NCBI RefSeq assembly: GCF_026914265.1 | Contig: NC_069125.1 | Location: forward strand, 7,212,117 to 7,276,116 | Origin: Mya arenaria | Taxonomy: Eukaryota; Mollusca; Bivalvia; Myida; Myidae | Direction: 5' to 3' | Length of the DNA: 64,000 nucleotides | Shown here: positions 23,617 through 34,799 of the stretch, piece by piece | Numbering within the stretch: the first letter of the stretch is position 1 | How the letters are laid out: each line of letters starts with the position of its first letter | Position numbers and translations under genes: made by a program | Notes under the pieces: generated by a model | The model's database searches: none | What the model was told of the DNA's origin: nothing | The model's input: the letters and a program-made list of their open reading frames with translations, nothing else

Positions 23617-25619
23617 CTTTATTTCCTCTGATATGAAGAGACATGACACATTATAAACATAATACAAAGAAACATATTGAACAAAAATTTACATAAATTA
23701 TATACAACAAACAAATATATCAGATAGGAAGGATAACTATAAATAATACATCTAGTAATACTGTATGGTAACTATGTACTAATACAGTGAATGAAACCTA
23801 GTTTTGTAATTTCATTTACCTTTCCCCATTCTACGACATCTTATTGTTATTGATTTGTTTACATATATTATAATTTATAATAAAGTCAATTTCTTTTCAA
23901 TTACATAGTGTGATTAAATGAAAAGTACGAGGGTTTTTAATATATCTGTTTTGTATATAACATACGATTAATGCAAATTATGACTTTTAGATATTATTAA
24001 GATGTTATATCATATGTACAGTGAGTAACGTATGAGGAGAATAACGTAGAAAATGACTTTATATGTTACATGCATAACGACCCTGAAGTTTCCTTTTCCT
24101 TTTTTAATACATGTCTATTATCAAATACAAATTATATTTAAATTGGAGTAGTGGTGGTAATCAGAACATGCAAGATTCGCAATTCGTAATACAACATATG
24201 TAAAAAAGAAATGTTTAAAAATTCAACTTTGAGCTTTGTAATTAAGATTAGAAAGAACGATAGAAGGTATGGATGTGACAAAAATACGTGTTCTGGGGCA
24301 TGAACCGTATGTTATGCATAATCATTTTCTAAGTGTACAATATTTTACTGTGTACAGATGACGAAACCCAAAAATACGATGGTTGTTCATGAAGTTTGGG
24401 ACAATTGCCGACGTTCCTTAAACCTATTGAAAATCTAGTCAACAATTAATATTCAAGAGCAAAATGTACGTGAAAAAATAACGAGACTATGTACTATATA
24501 AAATATATTTTTTGGGCAAATGATAAGCAATTGCTAACCTCATTTAATTCATGTTTGTCATGTATACCGGAAATTTAGGGGAAGCGTAACATTTCTTCCG
24601 GCATGATGTGTTGAGTTAAACCTTATATATGTACGAATTAAGAACCATTTTCAACAAAAATATTTCCTCGAAAGAATCGCTCAATAAACAACCCCCTCAT
24701 GTGCTATGATATCATCATCCCTTTTTTAACTGAAGAAAAGACAAGATACAGACACCACATGCAAAGGTGCTTAATCCACCTAGAGCAGTATGTTCATTGT
24801 CGCTGGAAGTTACATTTGCATTATCAAAGCAATAGGTTTGTTTGCTTTAGTACTTGTGCAGTATCAGTCATAAAACAATGTTTGCCTACATTTAACACAA
24901 ATCATCATTTTGGTGTGTCATAATATTAATGCTCAAACTTAACGGAGACAAATTAAACACGAGATATAGACATAGAAAAAGTTCTGTTCCGTCTTTGTAA
25001 CAATTCACAAAGACACCTCTTGACAAAGTATTTTTTGAAGAGATAAACAAAATACGTCTTTAATGAATTCTCTTTTTTCTATTCATTAAAGAAATTAAAT
25101 TGGTCTTGGTCTTACCAATTCATTAAAGGAAATCTAATTTGTCAGATCTTTTGTTAATGAGCAATTCAGAAGGTTAAAATACACCAAAAATTGCCATGCT
25201 TGTCTATCAAATAAACAGGTGACACACTGGCTCACTTTTCAAACGGAAAATAGAAGCTAATTAGATGTGTTGCGAATAAAAGACATTGCCCACGTAAATT
25301 GTATTAGGTGTATAAATTGTATAACTTATTTTTTTAACATTACATGCTCATCGTTATAAAACAAATAAACAAACAATTACATGTCATGTGACATTTGAAT
25401 CTTAAATACATTAAAAAAGAAAATATTTGCAGAGACTCAATCTATATTATCCTGACAAAATGATACGTTTGTATATAATTGAACTCTCGTAATAAGTCGA
25501 AAATTGGTCACCCACAAGGAGCTTTAAATTGTCACAGTGTAAGCAAGAACAATGGTTATCATTTGTATTATTTATAATAGAAATGCAATTGATTACTACA
25601 TAACATTGATAATAGTAAA
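23615..25619. other. Gene-free stretch; possible LINE 3' end next to the microsatellite
   Basis: Read on the minus strand, the segment ends gaggaaataaagaa followed by (TC)n, which looks like a retroelement 3' terminus: polyadenylation-like AATAAA plus a microsatellite tail. I see no protein similarity upstream of it, so the idea is weak. The rest, to 25619, is AT-rich and without recognisable features. Confidence 0.3.
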
Positions 25620-26039
25620 CCAGTTTTATATCCCATTTGATATGAAGGCTGACACATATGCAGTATCAGAGTGTGATACACCTTCAATTTGGAATTAATT
25701 GTATCCAGTTAATACGATTAAATATACTTTAAACATTCTTAAGATCTTAGAAGACATCGTCTGGTATGCAACCTCACTGTAAAAATGGGTTTTTGTGATA
25801 GAATATTTACAACTTTCAAGTTATTCGAATAATTCCTCATGATTTTAACATCGACAAAATGTACACTGGATGATTCTTGTATTCAAAACTCTGTCTGCGA
25901 ATCACATCGTCCATGAATCAATGTTGTTTATGCAAGATCATCAATGCAAAGACAGGGATATATTGACTCTACAGTAAATAAGATGTCAAATATTGACCAT
26001 AGATTGCACAAAGCCCAATCGTACATTAATCATTTAGTC
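25620..26039. repeat. Old degenerate unit fragment
   Basis: About 25640-25690 resembles the spacer at 4650-4720 (gcagtatcagagtgtgat). About 25840-26040 matches 62190-62375 closely (attcaaaact, tctgcgaatcacatcg, atgcaaagacagg). It leads directly into a remnant of the hydrolase 3' end. Confidence 0.5.
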
Positions 26040-26110
26040 TTATTTCCTTGACAGAGCTCTCAAATGGTTCTTTTTGCAGTCCGTTTGTCGTATTTTAGCC
26101 GGTAATCGCG
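26040..26110 (-). pseudogene. Remnant of hydrolase 3' end
   Basis: The + strand reads cattaatcatttag...tttccttgacag, then a tail ending gcagtccgtttg, paralleling 6520-6585 where the intact gene has its stop codon and last codons. On the minus strand it would read a short ...RTA..TI-stop tail. No further hydrolase coding sequence follows, so only the terminus survives. A still weaker relative lies at 62375-62440. Confidence 0.45.
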
Positions 26111-26654
26111 GCAAAAAAGAAGATTTCAACTAAACAAATGCTATTCTAATTCGAAAACCAAAAGGGATTCTAGTAAACATGGTTTATAGCCTTAATATTA
26201 CCGATCATTGCATGTTTAATAGGGGATATGCGTGAGGCTTTCTTGAGATTTAACTATACTAATGGTGGTGTTTTACCTATATGGTCTGTCGCGTGCATTG
26301 GCTACATTACTGCTTGACACCATAGCAGTCTCCATGCGATTTTAAGGAGGAATGTTGGAAAATGATCCCGGAAAGTGGATTGTGTGTATTGCTGTAGGGA
26401 ATTGTCCAGAGCCGAAAATGCTATTGTGTTACAACAATGATTTACATCTAAAACGCTAGTTAGCCTTAGCTGCACGATCAAGACACAAAACTACAGGACA
26501 CCGTGATAAAAACAAAACGTATTAGCAATTATGTTAACTAAATAAAAGAACACAGAACATATATGTCAATATATTTTTTCAGGAATAAGATTTACTCGTA
26601 TATGTATATACAAATATATGATGGTTATGTTTTTTGGTTAAATGTTTGCAATAG

Positions 26655-26815
26655 ATGGCTGTTCACCAGGTGGTGAGGCGAGACCACGTTTGCTCTCTCC
26701 AGAAAAAAAGTGTCCGGGGAAAACCCCAGAAAACTTATTACATCACCATGAAACCACTCCTCCACGTATAGTAGAAGTGACGAAGCTGAAGCTCGGCATC
26801 ATTGAATTTGAAACT
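26655..26815 (+). CDS. Candidate orphan exon, unidentified
   Basis: An open, locally GC-richer segment preceded by a good acceptor (tttgcaatag) and followed by a strong donor (GAAACT|GTAAGT). It lies within an open frame covering 26642-26845. The translation is Pro/Lys/Glu-rich with two cysteines and a His triplet, and it reads like real coding sequence. I recognise no domain. It lies in a segment absent from the related copy at about 62.44 kb, so it may be inserted or captured DNA, or a fossil exon. No partner exon was found in the window. Chance remains a real possibility. Confidence 0.25.
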
Positions 26816-27297
26816 GTAAGTGACCCGCCTTCCTCACCATCTTGAACGCCTTCGATTTCGGCGTTTTTCCGACATTCAAACACACCTCAAGGCATACGCT
26901 TCAGATCACTACAAAAACTATTGACCGTATCGGATAGTAATTGAATGATCGGCCAGTACGAAAAATAGTGGTTTAAAGTTATAGGTCAGCGATGTACTCA
27001 TCATTTGTGTATCAACCTTAAGCGATTATATTTCAAGGAGAAATGAATGTTTATCGTATACTTTGACATTCATACTTCAGTTACATCAACGACGTTATTG
27101 CTTCGTGATCGACGAACGCGAAGTCGCAGATAGCGACATTGTTCTAATCGCTGTATTTATGTTTCATCTAAATGCAGTTGATCTACAAATGTTGATGTAA
27201 ATGGCGGTTATATTTTGGTTAATGTGCATATAGTTTATTTTATGGAAAAAATGAAATGCATAAGTTATATAGCCAAAGCTTACGTTATTTTGCATCA
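26816..27297. repeat. Diverged module shared with 62.46-62.86 kb
   Basis: Collinear landmarks: tttttccgacattcaaacac (compare 62481), tcaacgacgttattgctt (compare 62668) and gttgatctacaaatg (compare 62749). No gene is seen. Confidence 0.6.
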
Positions 27298-27620
27298 CCT
27301 CTCGTAGCAGTGTGTGTGTAAGCTTACTTATACTCGCACTCGGGCCTTGCCCATTCGGTGAGTGCTCCGTTAAGATTGTTAGTCATTTTATGTTTTTGGA
27401 GCAAAGTGCACAGACAGAATGTAACACTGGTGAGAGCTACCCTGGTTCTTTAACGTGCACCAGTGTATAGCACTGTCACACGGGACCCCTCTTGAACGTC
27501 TTTCCCGGAAGACGATTAGTTTTTTTTTAGTGATGCGACGGGGGATCGAACTTGCGACCCCTGGATTGATAGTCAAGTCTGTTACCTCAAGACCATGGAT
27601 CCGCCACGCCTCTCGTAGCA
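27298..27620 (-). mobile_element. tRNA-derived SINE with 12-bp target-site duplication
   Basis: The element body is 27310-27608. It is flanked by perfect direct repeats cctctcgtagca (27298-27309 and 27609-27620). On the minus strand it begins with a tRNA-like head carrying an A-box-like tggcggatccatgg and a B-box-like agttcgatccc. A body with a conserved-looking central block follows, then a short (AC)n tail. The related sequence at about 62850-62875 is the empty site. Its size and layout fit mollusc tRNA-SINEs; I do not name the family. Confidence 0.85.
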
Positions 27621-28500
27621 TTAAAACTGCCTGCATATTATATCATAAAACACATCCTCGACAGCAACAGAGAATGAATACTTAAATGAAGTAGGACGAT
27701 ATCGCGTGTGTTTAGGGTAGGGTTAAACCGGATTACCCAGCGCATAGCCACTTGACCGCAAATCAAATTCCCATGCGTTATATAAAAAGAGTCTGGAACA
27801 TACATAATAACTCAGTGACACTAAAAATAGACAATAGGCAATTTGTGCAGACACCATGTCAATTATCTCTTAATTTAAGGATCATAAATGAAGATGCACC
27901 CACATCAAGGATATAAACTATTAAGAACATTGAATGTCAAATAAAAAGTATTTTTTGCAAACTGTGAAAAAACAGAACCGATGTTCAACTAAATATCCGA
28001 TTAAATATTTGATCAAGAAATAAAATCGAGTGGCGACGTTCAAACACATGAGGTTAATAATCATCACGGTTAACACGTGCCGCACTGGAGGTTGATAATA
28101 AGCTTGTTTTAATGTTCCGGCAATGTAATGTAAAAATACTGAATGCAAGTACTAAAAATGTCTTTAGTTTATTTTTATTTAAGTTAAATAATATAAAATA
28201 TAAAACATGTTAATAGTAAAACAATGATTGAGGTACTTCCAGGCGGTATACCGCGACCATGTATTAGTATGTGTATACATGTACACCCTACACATAGACA
28301 GTATGATTTCAGCATTAAAGATCAGAATTTCGTAAGTATCTTGAATTTGTGGATACGCCATCCTACGAAATCCACGAAAATTAAAATCCCACGAATATTT
28401 ATGATTTCGAAGTATATTAATAATTGTGCAATTGCTTATAATTGGCCACTTTACATATAGTGTTATTACTTATAATTGCATGAATTACTTATCATTATTG
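27621..28500. other. Gene-free stretch
   Basis: The first ~150 bp still parallel 62870-63010. The remainder is AT-rich. Overlapping short open frames on both strands (27921-28460) show no domain. Confidence 0.55.
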
Positions 28501-28905
28501 GTGTAAGTTGGGTACTCGCCATATAGTTTAACCCCGATTGACCTCATATTTCGATTACCGATCCAAGGTTGTGACCCAAATGTTGGGACGAGTGTGAGGT
28601 TGTGAACTCATTAACTACTTAAACCCCTATTGACCTCCTGTTTCGATGACAGTTCAAAGGCGTGACCCCATTTTTTGGACAAGTGTGAGATTGGGTGGTC
28701 ATCCCTTAGTTTAACCTCCAGTGAACTCCTGTTTCGATGACAGTTCCAAGGCGTGACCCCAACAATTGTGAGATTGGGTGGTCATCCTTTAGTTTAACCT
28801 CCAGTGAACTCCTGTTTCGATGACAGTTCCTAGGCGTGACCCCAACAAGTGTGAGATTGGGTGGTCATCCTCTAGTTTACCCCCCAGTGACCTCCTTGGT
28901 TTTCA
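28501..28905. repeat. ~90-bp minisatellite array, degenerate copy
   Basis: Four to five diverged units of the repeat found at 5130-5650, with gtttaacc...tgacctc, tttcgatga and aagtgtgaggttg cores. Two adjacent units share a deletion, giving shorter ~75-bp steps at about 28730-28870. Confidence 0.85.
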
Positions 28906-31250
28906 TTATATAATTGACCTCTTTCGATGACCATTCAAATACGGTGAACCCTACATTTATTGAAATACAGAAATGTTCATGCGTGTGTGGTCATTATGTG
29001 TTGTTTGTACGTTGTGGGACTGTCGTTTCATGTCTGCTAGGCATTAAGCCTTTCAACTGGGCCTTTGTTGACATTTTGACTACTCTGATTCCCCGTATAT
29101 TATAGCTATTGTATTGTTTCTTTAACATTACAAAACATAGCATTTCTTGTTACTACTTTATGTAATTTGTAATATTGCCTCTACCAAGAATTGGAATGCA
29201 TAATTACTCAGAAAACAGTAGCGTAGGTAAATTAACGAACTGAAAAAGTGCTTAAGATATTCTTATTATATATTCATTATGCCAGAATTTTTCAGCCACT
29301 GTAATCTAACAGTAGTTAAGGCATTTATTCCAGAATATTATAAGATTGCATTTCTTAAAGAATCATTCACATTTTCTTATGTATCTTACGGATTTTGCCG
29401 ACTTAAGTTTTAGCAGGCTGAGTACGTGAAGTTACATTACACATTATACAATAATCATATTATTTGTTTTGGTTTATCCAGCTTAAGCCTTGCTCAATAT
29501 ATAGCTTTAGGGTTGCAATTATTAATATCGTTGGTGAAGGTGTATCTGTAAAGTTTATTTTTTTTATTTTTGAGAAATGACAACGTCCTTAATACACATT
29601 ATTATCCTTGACAAGAGTTATTTCATGAACTTTCAATGTCGATCCAACACGGTGATAAATATATTCCAGTACACCTGACGCTACAAAAAGTTAAAACAAA
29701 TATTTTAATTGAAAATAAGGCTCTCTCAGATACTTTATACAAAAACAACGTTTGATTTAATTGGAGCGATTATTTTATTTCATCTTATTTTCTTCTTATA
29801 TTCATTTTCAATTTTGGATTAAAGGAACAAAGGTCTGATTTCGGTTAAATGCCTATTAAACGTAGATCTAGTCCCTGCTACAAAAAGGGTAGGTAAGTGA
29901 GCTATTTTCTTACAAAACTACCTGCATAATTATTATAAATTTATGTGTATTTGCTTTATGTTTGAATAAGTTTTTCATTTGAAACTTCCTGTATGAAGTT
30001 ACAGTTTACACCCGGTAAGCTTTTATGTACCCTTAGGCTTTTTTCATCCTCTGTATCAATGTTTTCGTACTTTTTGTGTTCCAAGAACCTAAATTAGGGT
30101 CGGCTTTTAAATGTTAGGATAGGTCAGTTCACCGGAACCGTACTTTTGTTTGTTTTCGCCTCACTGACATAACAATATGTGTCCAGTCCACGTTTTGTGA
30201 AATTGATAACTTTTTACCTTGGCGTTAAATGTCCGCTTAAGGAAAAAATGTGTCAGCGAAGCTTCCGGCCAATCTGGGACCTTCGGAAGTTTTTGCATCA
30301 TTGCCAATTAGACAAGTGTAAGATATGTGACATTGGTGATACATTATGTCGATTTTCAATCTGTTAAAGGGAACGATTAGCCAACGCTATCAATATTACT
30401 TTCACAGCGATAACAAAACAGATGGTGTCAAGATAGGAAGAAATACGTGGATGGAGGTCGGATTAGATTTGCTAATTTGCAGATTTTGATTTCAGTAGAG
30501 GCTTGCCGAATTTGCAAAAGTCACTCTTTAGTCGAAAACAACTTACCGCACTAATAACCTTATTATAACTTTAAGAAATACAGAGGCAGATCTGTGTGTG
30601 CGTTACATGTAATTAAATGGCACTTGATTAAAAAGGTAATTTCTGCTCATTCATGCTTAATAAAAAAAGATATTCTAGTAAATGAAACAAGCTGTTACCA
30701 ACGTTAAATATACGTATGATACAATGAATTTATCCGGCTAGGTGGGCTGCATTCCAATACGTTACACGTTATAACCTATAAACATGCTAACAGATTAAAA
30801 CGGGAAATTATTTTCAATGATCAGCAAACAGTTCTGATCTTAGTCACAGCGCTGTAATATTTCGTACACAATCTCTCAAGGTTATTTTGTTTTATTGCAA
30901 TTGTTGGGATTCACCACGTCATTACTGCAGATCTATTAGAGTTATCATGTTTATATTTCATTTCGGATTTTTATATCATAACTGCAGGTGCATAATGATG
31001 ATAATTGATATTAGCTGTTGTTTCAACCCTGCACCTAAAACATGCGAAATCATTACCTTAATATGATATATGTAAATACTCATCTCAAGGCTTTATATGA
31101 AATAACCGTTATTTCATGATATATGGTTACTGAAGCTTGATACGTATACATTTGTTTGCTACATTTACCAAGCAATTCATTGCGAAATCGTTGTTAACAT
31201 TATGTTAACATGTAGGTTTTAAAGGCCTGCCACTCACAACCCAATATTAT
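28906..31250. repeat. Old direct unit copy lacking the hydrolase gene
   Basis: It follows the unit order after the ~90-bp array: right flank with tttgtacgttgtgg (about 29007), a segment like 5950-6200 near 29200-29450, then a jump to sequence matching the gene's far flank (29640: gatccaacacggtgataaat; compare 8673). Matches to 9640-11060 follow, including acagatggtgtcaagatagg (about 30418; compare 10059) and attactgcagatctatta. The hydrolase coding region is missing between these points. Confidence 0.65.
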
Positions 31251-31839
31251 CTACATCTTAAGACCACGTTACAGAGTCATGGAAGCCATGGAAAACTGGA
31301 CAGTGTGTTACCTTTGACTATTGCTTCTTGTATATTGTCACGAATTGCGCATCTATCATGGCCTGATGTCAGCACTGATTCAATATTTAATTATTTTTTA
31401 TAGATGATATGTCTGAAGGATAGCAAAGGAAACTGCAGGGTCGTTATTAATAAAACATCTAAAGTTATTTTCTATCTTAAGTAATTTCCTAACTGAAGTC
31501 AGTTCCTAACTTTAGTAATGTCCCTTGGCTAAATATATTACTAGGAAGGTGATATTACCAAATACTAACTAAAGAAAATATATTTTATAGATTTAATATA
31601 ATATGCATATATTTATGTTATAAACGTTTCTTTTTATTACACTATCATGGATATTTAAGGAAATCTACTGAACTTTAGAACAGTCTTAATATATTTTATG
31701 ACTTGTAGATAAGTCAGGTGAAGACATTATTATTTGGAAGACATATTTTATCTCCAACTCTTCATGTTTACTTCATATTTAAATCTTTCACATTATTTGA
31801 CATTAAAGAAGTAAACGCGCATAAATGAAGGTAAAAGTG
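31251..31839. other. Gene-free stretch
   Basis: AT-rich DNA with no recognised gene or strong repeat. It separates the direct copy from the inverted segment that follows. Confidence 0.5.
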
Positions 31840-31940
31840 TCCTATTTTGGCGCACTGAATAGGCATTTTAGAGGTGAATAAGGGAATGACAATTTATCTT
31901 GAGTTGTTTACGTGGTGGACTTAGTCATCATCAGTCAATG

Positions 31941-31985
31941 TGCGTAGAAATGCGTAGGAATGCGTAGAAATGCGTAGGAATGCAT
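31941..31985. repeat. Short tandem repeat, 16-bp unit
   Basis: About two and a half copies of cgtagaaatgcgtaggaa-type units. The homologous site near 41550 has a single unit, so this is a local expansion within the inverted copy. Confidence 0.7.
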
Positions 31986-33916
31986 CAAGACGAACGTAGA
32001 TCTGAATGAAATTTTTCTTGCATTGAAACGGCCACAAATATTATATGCTGGTATTTTTTACTCTCAGGTTTTGTATGACATATATTGAAGATGAAAAATA
32101 TGAGTCATATATATATCTTACTTTTCGATCTACAGCTAGAAAAACTATTTCATGCACTATTATTATTCTAACTTATGAGATAGTTTCGAAAACCCAACAG
32201 CCGGACGTAGACCTTTAGAGTACCCAAGTTAGAGTTTCGAGTATCTGCATTTTTATTGGAGTAATAGAACCAGAAAGTACAACCATAGTTTGATCAACAG
32301 ATATTGTTTTAACCATTACTACTCACTATTCGAAACAATACGATATTTGTATTGGCATCTGGTCCAAATTGGACGCTGGTTCCAACCCCAGTAGGAGTAT
32401 CTTTCTTTGTCAGTGGCCTCAAATAATTGATAACAGACTTGATTTCTACCCAGAAAATGAACTCGATTTTGCTTTTCAAATGTTTCTAGCTGTCTTTTAA
32501 ATAGTCTTATATATGTAAGGCGCAAAAAGGTTTAAATAAATAGCATCTTATTGTAGTATTACCTGAAGTCTTTCCATGGAACAATGTTTATGACCTATGT
32601 ATATACACTTTATGGCCACACTGAATAGCCAAACAGCATAATGAACTATTTTGCCTACCACTGCGATTATGTTTTAAAAATTTGAAGAACCAATGCATCA
32701 AGAGATCATTAACATCCACTCCTGAAATTACTTGTTACCTTAAAACTTGTAAATTAGAAACGACCCAAAGGAATACGTTTTAATGCAACATGCATAATAG
32801 TGTTGTTCATTTTTTCTTTATTCGATACATGTTTTCTTCATTTGAAATATAGCTCAATACAAATATCAAATGCATAATAACTTTTTTCTAAATCCATTAG
32901 TGTTTTTTACACCTTATTAGTGATTAATGATTGTTTTAACAGAGAGTCCAAATATCCAAGGCAAACTAATAATCAGATAATACTTAAGGAATGAATTGAA
33001 CCACTTGAAATCATTTTTTAACGTAAAATAAAATCACTAATGACAACTTTACATTTTGCATATCATAAATTAACACTTTCTAAAATGTGGATTTATTCTT
33101 TACGGGACCTGCTGACAAAAAACAAACAGTAACAAAATAAACAATTTCCATGTATATTGTTGAGTGGTGATTCGCGATTCGAACATATTGCGTTCACCGG
33201 ATGATAACCGTAATTGCCGAAAGGCAGTTTTTTAAGGAATGGAAGCTGAAGTGTAAATAAAAATGAATGAAGCCTATGATAAAAAAGCAAACAAATATAA
33301 TTATATCATCAAGCTTTAGTAAGTTTATCACATTAAGGTAATTTCATATTCAAATCCATAACAGTTATTAATGAATCACAATGATATCGCACCATTTTGA
33401 TGCAGGAATGGAACAACAGCTTAAATACAAAAGGGTCACCATAATGGACCTGCAGTAACGATATCAATTTCCGAAATGGAATGTTTAAATGATAACTGTG
33501 GATGAAATATATATGTAGTATTGAACAATAACATGATGTACCAAGGTGCTGCATGCCAACAATGGCAGTAAAATAATACAAAATAAATGTGTTTTTTTTG
33601 GCGAATTGAATGTAAGATTTCTTTGTCTTGCAGAAGATTTGTTTGCTTATATATGATTAAAAATATACTCCCTTTTAATGCAAACTGTTTATAGTCTCTC
33701 ACTTGTATCATATTGAACTTCAGCCCGCCTAACCGGATAAATTCATTGTATTGCACGTTAATATTACCGCTTGCAACACCTTCGTTCATTTACATCATGA
33801 TTCATTTCCAATTAACATGATTGAAAAGGAATAACTTTTTTAATGAAGTGCCATTTGATTTGATTTACTGCACACGCCGAAACGCCAATTGATGCAGGGG
33901 GTGGTGTTTTTGCAGA

Positions 33917-34047
33917 TTGTCTATCAGCGTGCTTCCATAGCACCGAGAAGATCTCAAAAGGTATTGAAGGAATTTACGATATGTTTTACATGTTGAAATT
34001 TAAGTTCATTCTAACTGCTCACTCAAAATGTTTACAAACATTGTAAT
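33917..34047 (+). pseudogene. Hydrolase gene fragment, opposite strand
   Basis: The + strand translation reads LSACFHSTEKISKGIEGIYD and continues MFYMLKFKFILTAHSK. This matches residues 224-259 of the intact hydrolase (SACFDSPERISKGIQGIYD...). Neither the upstream two thirds nor the downstream third of the gene is adjacent, so this is an isolated fragment of about 130 bp. Its opposite orientation agrees with the inverted block that contains it. Confidence 0.85.
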
Positions 34048-34129
34048 AGACCTGCAATTACATGACTGGCCAAGGTTACCGCTGCGTCTTACACCAGTTT
34101 TGCTTGCTCGACAATCATTAAAATATTTT

Positions 34130-34690
34130 CCTGATTTTAATCTTAAAATGTTTATTATCCCTAACGTTTAACGTATTGAAATGCATATATGTTACCACTG
34201 ACAACAGCTTAGTTCAAAATCCGGACACAGACATTTCGACTACCGAACAACCGGGCACAGACATCTGCATCTAGATATAGTAATAAAAACCAGATGGCGT
34301 TACTTGCTTTACGGTACGACCATGGTATGACCAGACATTGTTTAACCGTCTCATATCACTATTTGAAACTACACCATATTGGTATGGTATCTTGTCTCAA
34401 GTGGACGCGGGGTTTCATCCCCACTAGGGGCATCTTCTTATGAATGACCTCTACAAATTGACACCACAATTGATTTCTACTCATGAACCCGTAGGTGTTT
34501 TTCAAATGTGTCTGGCTGTTTTCATAAAATAATCTCGAACATCATAAGCGCACAAAACTTAAATAAACCAAATCTTATAACCCGGAAAAATACGTTTGTA
34601 TGTTGTTATGCACAACAACGACATAATTTGACAGCCACACTGAAAATCCAAAGGTAGAATAAACTACTTCGACGAAACTTATAAGTGTGT
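34130..34690. repeat. Second inverted fragment of the flank module
   Basis: Parallels 32190-32640 in the same orientation (catatt/gatatt ggtatggtatcttgtc; compare ttggcatctggtcc, then the aaatgtgtctggctgttttc block). It is therefore complementary to about 41000-41300 and 22980-23150. No coding sequence is seen. Confidence 0.55.
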
Positions 34691-34799
34691 CACTACTGAA
34701 TTTTCATTATTTTGTTTATTTCTTAAATCAACCAAATATGGAACACACAATAAGTAAGTATTTCTCGTTATTTTTTTTTTCTAAGATAAAATAATAATT

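Larger units (their letters stand above)
31840..34047. repeat. Inverted old copy of the unit and its flank
   Basis: Read on the minus strand it runs in the order of the direct copies. A hydrolase fragment (34047-33917) is followed by distal flank (33870-33460, with catgcagcaccttggtac complementary to 33535-33560; compare 11018). A flank module ends with ggtggacttagtcat (about 31914, complementary to about 41585) and atgcgtagga motifs. Confidence 0.65.

Noticed and set aside
23447-23656. 69-residue frame with an Arg-Glu run
   Set aside because: The run is a translation of the (AG)n microsatellite; there is no domain.
33436-33789. 117-residue minus-strand frame
   Set aside because: Lies in the inverted distal flank, which is noncoding and frame-broken in all other copies.
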